Shown here: one piece after another, positions 8,013 to 13,326 of the stretch | How the letters are laid out: each line of letters begins with the position of its first letter | How positions within the stretch are numbered: the stretch's first letter is position 1 | NCBI GenBank assembly: GCA_014379485.1 | Contig: JACMLS010000146.1 | Span: forward strand, 1 to 13,326 | Length of the DNA: 13,326 nucleotides | Direction of reading: 5' to 3' | Source: Bacteroidia bacterium | GTDB taxonomy: Bacteria; Bacteroidota; Bacteroidia; B-17B0; Aurantibacillaceae | Notes under the pieces: model-generated | The model's database searches: none | Told to the model about the DNA's origin: nothing | The model's input: the letters and a program-made list of their open reading frames with translations, nothing else | Program-made: the position numbers and the translations under genes

Positions 8013-9590
8013 CTAATTATATCTTATAAAACGCAAAACAGATTTTATACTTATCAATCTTACTACAAAAGCCCAAATGCCACTGGCCACACACATAAGG
8101 GTAAAACAAAGCATCCAAAAATAAGGGGAATTTTCGGAATATTTACTATTTACAGCCATGTTATGACTCAGAATATTAAACGTAACTACACCGCATGCAA
8201 ACAAAATTAAAGTAATGATAAGCCGCATGTTTGTTCTGAATTTAAATATGCCCGCAGCCAGCAGAATCTGAATAAATGCGGTGGTAGCCTGTGTAATTAA
8301 ACTTGATATGGCGGCTCCATAGGCAAACATGCGCGGAATAAGAATAAAATTGAGGGTTATATTAATACAAATACCAAGCAAGGCCATTTGATTGAGTTGT
8401 TTGAGGTTTCCGTTTGCGGTAAGAAGTGTTCCGAAAATATAAGTAGTGGCTATTGCAACAAAACAACTCATAAGAAGGGCAAGAACCTCTGCAGATTCTT
8501 TTTTTCCATTAATCAGCAGGGACAATTCTTCTGCATAAAAAAAAGATCCTGCAGCCACAATTATTGCCGGTGTGATAATGAGTGTGAAAGAGAGTTTGAC
8601 CAGAGGTTCTATGCTTTCTTTATATTTTATCATTCTGCTAAAGACAGGTAGTAATTGCAAACTGAACAAAAAGGCGATCATATTTGCAGCATCCAGCAAA
8701 CGAAAAGCTTTTGCGTAAACACCTGCCTGCTCTGCGCCTGTTTGCGTTTGCTTTTTGTTTTCTCTGTCAACCATTTTTTTTACTGCCGGAATATTGTAAA
8801 CAACGGGGTTCTCTTTTGCTTTTGTAATGAGCTGAACCATATAGGGATTCTGGGTAGGCAAGATCCTTTCTATCATTACAGCATCAAGGCGGTTGTAAAA
8901 AGTCATAAGCAAAATTAAAATAGCAAACGGAAAACTTTTTTTCATGATCATAAGCGAAAAGGGCCAGTTCCAGGTAAACTTGAAATGGTCTGTTTTTCTG
9001 AGCACGATAATAAATGCGATTATGGCGGTTACTATGTAAGACAGGGTTTGCGTATAAACAAACACCATAATATCCATTGTTATTCCGGTAAGACTTGTCC
9101 AGATAATAAGCCCGCAAAAAATGATCATGATAAACCTGTCTAACACAGAAATGATAGAATCTGTTCTGAACAAATGCAGCCCCAGCAAATTAGAACGCAG
9201 GTAAAGGATCATTGAAATAAGAAACTGATTGGCGGCAAGGATCATGAGGAGTTTTGTATACCGCACATCATAACCCATAAACAAACCCATAACAATGGTT
9301 GCTGCCAGGTAAATAAAAGCAAGGCCGATCTTTAATACAAAGAGACCCGAAAAATGTTTGCTCAGCAAATGATTATTTTGCGCAATATTTTTATTGTTGA
9401 AATTGGTAATTCCGAAATCAAGAATAATATTAAGCAGAAAAGAAAAATTGAAAAGGGCAAAATACTCACCGTAATCATGATTGCCCACCAATGTCTGTAC
9501 GCGTGGCTCAATCACAAGGATCCAGCCCGGTTTTACGAGCAGGTTCATGACTATGAGAATAGCAAGGTTCGTAATGAACTTCTTCTGCAT
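8013..9590 (-). CDS. Wzx-type lipid-linked oligosaccharide flippase
   Basis: This 525-residue multi-pass protein belongs to the MOP superfamily polysaccharide exporters (Wzx/RfbX-like), with about 12-14 hydrophobic segments. It would flip undecaprenyl-linked repeat units to the periplasmic face. Family features include GEYFALFNFSFLLNIILDFGITNF (the N-terminal half, 41-64), YNRLDAVMIERI (232-243), VYAKAFRLLDAANMIAFLFSLQLLPVFSR (from 291) and a closing hydrophobic region. Between the last two of these motifs lies a hydrophilic stretch of about 40 residues (244-286, including KKMVDRENKK), longer than the short loop usually found there. It is the first gene of the minus-strand run and is followed directly by the two co-polymerase genes, the standard arrangement for a Wzx/Wzy pathway. 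The ATG at 9590 fits the family N-terminus. Confidence 0.88.
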   Translation of the reverse strand: MQKKFITNLAILIVMNLLVKPGWILVIEPRVQTLVGNHDYGEYFALFNFSFLLNIILDFGITNFNNKNIAQNNHLLSKHFSGLFVLKIGLAFIYLAATIVMGLFMGYDVRYTKLLMILAANQFLISMILYLRSNLLGLHLFRTDSIISVLDRFIMIIFCGLIIWTSLTGITMDIMVFVYTQTLSYIVTAIIAFIIVLRKTDHFKFTWNWPFSLMIMKKSFPFAILILLMTFYNRLDAVMIERILPTQNPYMVQLITKAKENPVVYNIPAVKKMVDRENKKQTQTGAEQAGVYAKAFRLLDAANMIAFLFSLQLLPVFSRMIKYKESIEPLVKLSFTLIITPAIIVAAGSFFYAEELSLLINGKKESAEVLALLMSCFVAIATTYIFGTLLTANGNLKQLNQMALLGICINITLNFILIPRMFAYGAAISSLITQATTAFIQILLAAGIFKFRTNMRLIITLILFACGVVTFNILSHNMAVNSKYSENSPYFWMLCFTLMCVASGIWAFVVRLISIKSVLRFIRYN

Positions 9591-9611
9591 AAGGGCCTTT
9601 TTAAAGGGTGG

Positions 9612-9619
9612 CTAAGATA
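9612..9619 (-). promoter_or_regulatory. Possible -7 element for the flippase operon
   Basis: TATCTTAG, read on the minus strand, differs from the Bacteroidota -7 consensus TAnnTTTG at one position and lies 21 nt before the flippase ATG. No TTG is found at the expected distance upstream; the nearest TTTTTG ends 26 nt away. Treat it as a candidate only. The long operon must have a promoter in or above this spacer. Confidence 0.3.
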
Positions 9620-9644
9620 GCTAAAAAATCTTCTGAAAAAGGTT

Positions 9645-9758
9645 GCAAAAAGGCACAATACGCAGCGGCTTTTTGCGTTATAGAGCATTGTTTTTATCAA
9701 TGTGCTGTCAAAAAGCTGTTTTACTCTTTAAAATGCTGTGCTGAACTCAGTAAAACAG
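9645..9758. repeat. Cluster of inverted repeats in the divergent spacer
   Basis: Three successive dyads lie between the divergent flippase and glycosyltransferase genes. They are GCAAAAAG (9645-9652) with CTTTTTGC (9669-9676), CATTG (9686-9690) with CAATG (9698-9702), and CTGTTTTAC (9716-9724) with GTAAAACAG (9750-9758). GCTTTTTG (9668-9675) can instead pair with CAAAAAGC (9709-9716), so the first dyad has a competing partner. TGTGCTG also occurs twice (9701-9707, 9737-9743). They could be operator half-sites or alternative RNA hairpins in a leader. No regulator gene is present in the window. Confidence 0.5.
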
Positions 9759-9767
9759 GTATTTTTA
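9738..9767 (+). promoter_or_regulatory. Possible promoter for the GT4 glycosyltransferase
   Basis: GTG (9738-9740), 19 nt, then TATTTTTA (9760-9767) resembles TTG-N19-TAnnTTTG with one mismatch in each box. It ends 16 nt before the GTG start codon, so the leader would be very short. The 9-bp inverted repeat CTGTTTTAC/GTAAAACAG occupies the sequence directly upstream of the -7 box, where a repressor could act. Confidence 0.3.
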
Positions 9768-9783
9768 CACTCTAAATCGTTTT

Positions 9784-10908
9784 GTGCAAATTGTAGTAAA
9801 CACACGCATGCTTATTGATAACAAGCTGGATGGCATTGGCCGTTTTTCTTGTGAGATTCTTAAACGCGTAACAAAAAACAATCCCGATACGCATTTTGTG
9901 TTTTTGTTTGACAGACCTTTTTCTGATGAATTTATTTTTTCAGATAATATTACCCCCATCCTTGTATCACCAAAAACCAGGCATCCCATTTTGTACAGGT
10001 ACTGGTTTCAGTTTCCGGTAAAATCTATTCTGAACAAAATGAAACCCGATTTGTTTTTTTCTCCCGACGGATTTTTATCGTTGGGCGCTAAATGCAAACA
10101 GCTGCCTGTTATACACGATATTAATTTCAAACATTTTCCTAAAGATCTTAAAAGCAGTTACGCTTCTTACTACAATAAATATTTTCCGAAATTCGCTAAA
10201 ACCGCGGCAAGAATTGTAACGGTAAGTGAGTACAGCAAAAAAGATATTGCAGAACATTATGGGATAGAAAAAAATTTAATTGACGTGGTGTATAACGGAA
10301 TTACTGACGGGTTTTCTGAGTGCTCTGATGAAATTAAAAACGAAACAATAAAAAAATTCTCTAAGGGGCAACCTTATTTTTTATTTGTTGGAAGTATGCA
10401 TCCGCGCAAAAACATTCCCATGCTAATGAAAGCTTTTGATGCTTTTAAAGAGGAAAGTGGTGCTCCCCATAAATTAATTTGTGGGGGTCCTATTTTTTGG
10501 GGAGCAGGAGAAATTGAAACAACGTTTGATAGTTTAAAACACAACAACGATATAATTTTTACCGGAAGAATTGCAGAAGAAGATCTGCAGCATCTTTACG
10601 CCTCTGCTTTTTGCCTTGCTTACATTCCGTATTTCGAGGGTTTTGGAATTCCTTTGGTAGAAGCAATGGCAAGCGGAATTCCAATTATTACCTCTGATGT
10701 TACCAGCATGCCTGAAGTGGCAGGAGACGCAGCTTTACTTGTAAACCCCAATGAAATTTCTGAGATCAAAAACGCTCTGAATAAAATTTACAGGGATGAA
10801 AGTTTACGGGAAAAATTAATTGAAAACGGAAGAAAAAGAAAAGCTGTTTTTGACTGGGATGATTCTGCGAGGAAACTGTGGGAGAGTATTGAGAAGTGCC
10901 TTGGATAA
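9784..10908 (+). CDS. GT4-family glycosyltransferase (GT-B fold)
   Basis: This cytoplasmic retaining glycosyltransferase of 374 residues transfers a sugar from a nucleotide donor to a growing lipid-linked glycan. The N-terminal Rossmann half begins MQIVVNTRMLIDNKLDGIGRF, with HDINFKHFP (111-119) and TVSEYSKKDI (146-155). The C-terminal Glycos_transf_1 half has FVGSMHPRKNIPMLMKAF (201-218), a GGP turn, FTGRI (259-263) and the donor-binding EX7E motif from Glu285 to Glu293 (EGFGIPLVE), then TSMPEVAGDAALLVNP. The start is a GTG, chosen because the following residues form the expected first beta strand; no in-frame ATG lies upstream, and the first internal ATG (codon 9) would cut into that strand. 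It is transcribed divergently from the polysaccharide operon, 193 nt from the flippase, so a role in the same surface glycan is likely. Donor and acceptor cannot be told. Confidence 0.93.
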   Translation: MQIVVNTRMLIDNKLDGIGRFSCEILKRVTKNNPDTHFVFLFDRPFSDEFIFSDNITPILVSPKTRHPILYRYWFQFPVKSILNKMKPDLFFSPDGFLSLGAKCKQLPVIHDINFKHFPKDLKSSYASYYNKYFPKFAKTAARIVTVSEYSKKDIAEHYGIEKNLIDVVYNGITDGFSECSDEIKNETIKKFSKGQPYFLFVGSMHPRKNIPMLMKAFDAFKEESGAPHKLICGGPIFWGAGEIETTFDSLKHNNDIIFTGRIAEEDLQHLYASAFCLAYIPYFEGFGIPLVEAMASGIPIITSDVTSMPEVAGDAALLVNPNEISEIKNALNKIYRDESLREKLIENGRKRKAVFDWDDSARKLWESIEKCLG

Positions 10909-10980
10909 GGGACGAGAGCGAAGGACGAGGGGCGAGTGAGTTTTGCACGCGACTGCGCAACGATGCGACGGGAAATTTCA
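10909..10980. repeat. GC-rich degenerate GACGAG-type repeat tract
   Basis: Directly after the glycosyltransferase stop, the sequence changes to a purine-rich, GC-rich run of short imperfect units: GGGACGAG (10909-10916), AGCGAA, GGACGAG (10923-10929), GGGCGAG (10930-10936), TGAG. A second part (to about 10971) is rich in GCGAC and TGCG words (GCGACTGCGCAACG, TGCGACG). Its composition stands out against the A/T-rich spacers elsewhere in the window. No long ORF or convincing terminator hairpin with a T-run accompanies it. It may be a dispersed intergenic repeat of this genome, which a single window cannot show. The remaining 10981-11050 is ordinary A/T-rich upstream sequence. Confidence 0.45.
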
Positions 10981-11050
10981 AACTGTAGTGACAATAGAAA
11001 GGTAAAAGGACCGTTACATAATTAAAACGTTTACTGTTCTATATTCTTAG

Positions 11051-11593
11051 ATGAAAAGACTCGCCTCGATATTTTTTGTGTTTTTTGTTTTTCAAAATGC
11101 AGCACATTCTCAGACAGAGAATAAAACCTCTCTGATAATTGCCGACTCAAATTTTACTGTCTTACAAACAGATTCTACACAATTTCTTCCCGGTTACCTG
11201 GCGTTTTCTAAATCACGGCAACTTTCTGCCGGAGAAATTCAGGAAACTTTTATTCTTACAAAAAAATGTGTAGAAAATTATAATTCTTTACTCCCTGAAT
11301 TTTCAAAAACTTTTTTTAACAAAGGAAAGAAAACGTATACCGATTCAACCATTATTTCTTTTGGTTTATTGGATGGAAAACCGATTGATCTCTCTAAATA
11401 CAAACTTCAATTAGTTCCCTTTATTAATAAAGCCGGCGAAACCGAAGTTTGGGTAAATTGTTTCTGCGGTGCTTTTGATTTTGACTGGCGCAAGAGCATT
11501 TTTCGGGCGAGTGATGGTGGCAAGTGTTTTTTTAGTTTATCAATAAACCTGAACAGGAAATTATATGACAATATGAATGTAAACGGAATATAA
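11051..11593 (+). CDS. Small exported protein of unknown function with CFC motif
   Basis: This 180-residue protein has a clear Sec signal peptide: KR at 2-3, a hydrophobic core from 6 to 15, and likely cleavage after AHS at about residue 20. No lipobox cysteine is present at the cleavage site, so a soluble periplasmic or secreted protein is expected. The mature part has no long hydrophobic segment. Its C-terminal half has the pattern IDLSKYKLQLVPFINKAGE (112-130), EVWVNCFCGAF (132-142) and DGGKCFFSLSINL (155-167), with cysteines at 137, 139 and 159, and it ends NVNGI. I associate this pattern with uncharacterised Bacteroidota proteins and know of no assigned function. A single cysteine (73) lies in the N-terminal half. 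It follows the glycosyltransferase by 142 nt and is probably a separate unit; a role in the polysaccharide pathway is not supported. Confidence 0.8.
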   Translation: MKRLASIFFVFFVFQNAAHSQTENKTSLIIADSNFTVLQTDSTQFLPGYLAFSKSRQLSAGEIQETFILTKKCVENYNSLLPEFSKTFFNKGKKTYTDSTIISFGLLDGKPIDLSKYKLQLVPFINKAGETEVWVNCFCGAFDFDWRKSIFRASDGGKCFFSLSINLNRKLYDNMNVNGI

Positions 11594-11600
11594 TTTTGTC

Positions 11601-13229
11601 TCAGCCCCCGCATTTATTATTCGCCACCTCTTCTTTAGCTTTAGCATAACCAAGCAGAACTGCCTTTTTAAAATCTGCGCAGGCAGTATTATCGCGCAAT
11701 TGCAATTTTACTGCGCCGCGGTAATAAAATGCTTTACCATCTTTAGGGTCAAGCTCAATTGCTCTGTTCAAATCAGCAAGGGCTTCTTTGTGTTTTAGCA
11801 GATAGTACTTGCAGGCACCTCTTTCCTGCCAGGCTTTTTCGTAATTTTTATCAATGTCTATTGCAGCAGTAAGATCTGCAATTGCCTCTGTGTATTTTTT
11901 AAGCAGTTTATAAGAGTCTGCGCGGTAATAATAAGTAACGTGATACGGAACAAGTTTAAGTGAGCGGGTAAAATCTGCAATGGCTTCTTCATCGTTTCCT
12001 TTCTGGTATTTTACTAAACCGCGAAAATAATAGGTGTTTGAACTTGTGCTGTCCATTCCGGCAGCAATGTTTAAATTCTTTAGTGCCTCCTCATCATTTT
12101 GTATCTGATAATAACAAGCTCCGAGGTAAGTAAAATATTCTGCCAATGTTTTATTTCTTGCAATGGCATTTTTAAAATCTTCAATTCCCTTCTGGTAATC
12201 AGCGCTTTTGTAATAGCTCAATCCCCTGCCATAAAAAGTTTCTGCCTTGGTTGCATAGCCAATAGATTTTGTGAACAGCGGAATGGAAGCTGTGTAATTT
12301 GCGTTGTCGTGCTCTATCCATGCCAGGTAAAAATAAGCTTCGTCGCTTTTTGGTTGCAATGCAAGGCCGGTATTCAATTCTTTTTTTGCTTCGGCATATT
12401 TTTTCTGAAAAAAATAACAGGCGCCTTTAAATACATAACCGTTGTGGTATTTTGCATTCAGTTTTATTGTTTCGTCAAACTCTTTTATTGCTTCAATATA
12501 ATTTGCTTTCATAAATAAGCAGAGGCCTTTGTTGTAATGCGCTTCGTAGAGCGAATTATCAAGCTTGGCTGCTCTTGTAAAATCAAAAAAAGCTTTATTA
12601 TAATCTTTTACCTCGTAAGAACAGAGGCCCCGGTTGTAAAAAAAATCTGCATCAGATGTGTCAATTGCAATGGCCGCAGAAAAATACGGAAAAGCTTCTT
12701 TGTACTTTTGTTTTTTAAAATAACAGAGGCCTATGTATGAGTTTTTTTCTGCCGTTTCAAGCAATTCGTTTGTTTTAAAAAAATCTTTCAGCGCTTCGTC
12801 GTATTCTTTCATTTCATATTTTACAATTCCAAGATCGTACCAGGCAATATCGTTTTCTGGATTAAGTGTAACCACGTGGTCTAATTCTGCCAACGCTTTC
12901 TGGTAATCTTTCATTTTATAATAACAAAGGCCGGTGTAAATGCGCGTGTTTTCAAGATTCGGTTTCAGGTAATCTGCCTTTTTAAAATCTTTGAGGGCTT
13001 TTGTGTACTCTTTGGTTTCGTAAAGACAAATACCGCGTTTATAAAATGCGCGGGGATTTATTGTGTCTGCTTTTATTGAGCGGGTAAAATCTGAAATTGC
13101 ACCGGCATAATCTTTTTTACTTAGTTTTTGTTGTCCGCTGTAAAGCAAGGTGTCTGAACTCTCCTCCTGCGCAAAAATAAAATTTGCAATTAGAAAAGAG
13201 AAAAGAAGAAAACAAATCCGGATTTTCAT
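11601..13229 (-). CDS. Exported TPR-repeat protein (about 15 repeats)
   Basis: This 542-residue protein has a signal peptide (MKIRICFLLFSFLIANFIFA, cleavage near residue 20, before QEESS). The rest is almost entirely tetratricopeptide repeats, about 15 consecutive 33-34-residue units from residue 25 to 530, with the usual W/Y-L/Y-G-Y-A-F-A-P pattern (for example AYKRG-like helix A starts and EALADLNRAIELDPKD in repeat 14). It ends with a short ADFKKAVLLGYAKAKEEVANNKCGG-type tail. No catalytic domain, membrane helix or secretion-system C-terminal domain is visible, so it is likely a periplasmic scaffold or binding protein whose partner is unknown. A cysteine recurs two residues after the conserved glycine of helix A in 8 of 15 repeats. 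It is convergent with the preceding gene, the stops being 7 nt apart, and is independent of the polysaccharide operon. Confidence 0.92.
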   Translation of the reverse strand: MKIRICFLLFSFLIANFIFAQEESSDTLLYSGQQKLSKKDYAGAISDFTRSIKADTINPRAFYKRGICLYETKEYTKALKDFKKADYLKPNLENTRIYTGLCYYKMKDYQKALAELDHVVTLNPENDIAWYDLGIVKYEMKEYDEALKDFFKTNELLETAEKNSYIGLCYFKKQKYKEAFPYFSAAIAIDTSDADFFYNRGLCSYEVKDYNKAFFDFTRAAKLDNSLYEAHYNKGLCLFMKANYIEAIKEFDETIKLNAKYHNGYVFKGACYFFQKKYAEAKKELNTGLALQPKSDEAYFYLAWIEHDNANYTASIPLFTKSIGYATKAETFYGRGLSYYKSADYQKGIEDFKNAIARNKTLAEYFTYLGACYYQIQNDEEALKNLNIAAGMDSTSSNTYYFRGLVKYQKGNDEEAIADFTRSLKLVPYHVTYYYRADSYKLLKKYTEAIADLTAAIDIDKNYEKAWQERGACKYYLLKHKEALADLNRAIELDPKDGKAFYYRGAVKLQLRDNTACADFKKAVLLGYAKAKEEVANNKCGG

Positions 13230-13233
13230 CTTT

Positions 13234-13241
13234 CAAATTTA
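13234..13241 (-). promoter_or_regulatory. Possible -7 promoter element of the TPR gene
   Basis: TAAATTTG on the minus strand is a full match to the Bacteroidota -7 consensus TAnnTTTG. Nineteen nucleotides upstream is TTA rather than TTG. The element ends only 4 nt before the ATG at 13229, so the transcript would be leaderless or nearly so. That start is supported by a good signal peptide directly after it. Confidence 0.4.
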
Positions 13242-13326
13242 CAGTTAAAAGCCGTACCTATAAGAGAATTAAAAGAATATTTGTGCCGTTTTATCTGAAT
13301 TTTATGTTCAGGTTTATGAAAATAAA

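Noticed and set aside
10461..10506. 9-bp inverted repeat TGCTCCCCA / TGGGGAGCA inside the glycosyltransferase gene
   Set aside because: It lies within conserved coding sequence (around the GGP turn), has a 28-nt spacer and no T-run; most likely incidental.
11025..11032. AAACGTTT palindrome upstream of the small exported protein
   Set aside because: An 8-bp palindrome in A/T-rich sequence is expected by chance, and no promoter box lies at a fitting distance.
1..13326. Mobile element, phage, CRISPR, toxin-antitoxin or defence system
   Set aside because: No transposase, integrase, direct-repeat array, nuclease or small toxin-like gene pair is visible on either strand; the genes are glycan, metabolic and exported proteins.

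Overview
The window comes from the chromosome of a member of the Bacteroidota, probably a non-gut lineage; the order cannot be fixed from this stretch alone. The reasons are the low GC and A/T-rich spacers, start codons without clear Shine-Dalgarno sequences, candidate promoters of the TTG-N19-TAnnTTTG type, a Bacteroidota-style exported TPR protein, and a small exported protein of a type I associate with this phylum. Eleven protein-coding genes fill about 93% of the sequence. I see no RNA genes, insertion sequences or CRISPR arrays.

The left and central part (174-9590) is one long run of eight minus-strand genes. In transcription order they are a Wzx-type flippase, two tandem paralogous Wzz/GumC-like polysaccharide co-polymerases, a Wzy/WaaL-type O-antigen polymerase or ligase, subunit A of succinyl-CoA:3-oxoacid CoA-transferase (scoA), an OafA-type membrane acyltransferase, subunit B of the same CoA-transferase (scoB), and a large GT-C-like membrane protein. 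Spacing runs from a 1-nt overlap to 73 nt. The run ends at a strong, nearly symmetrical terminator hairpin (36-76). The flippase, chain-length, polymerase, acyltransferase and glycosyltransferase genes form a Wzx/Wzy-type module for a cell-surface polysaccharide. The initiating transferase, the outer-membrane export channel and most glycosyltransferases must lie elsewhere.

The unusual point is that the two subunits of one metabolic enzyme (ketone-body and acetoacetate activation) sit inside this module and are separated from each other by the acyltransferase gene. scoB appears to have its own consensus promoter.

A divergent spacer (9591-9783) rich in inverted repeats separates this run from a plus-strand GT4 glycosyltransferase (9784-10908), which probably acts on the same or a related glycan. 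After it comes a GC-rich, GACGAG-like degenerate repeat tract (10909-10980). Next are a small exported protein of unknown function (11051-11593) and, convergent with it and only 7 nt away, an exported protein built from about 15 TPR repeats (11601-13229). I see no phage or plasmid system. The strongest leads are the split scoA/scoB arrangement, the paired co-polymerases without a kinase, the divergent spacer with competing hairpins, and the uncharacterised CFC-motif protein.
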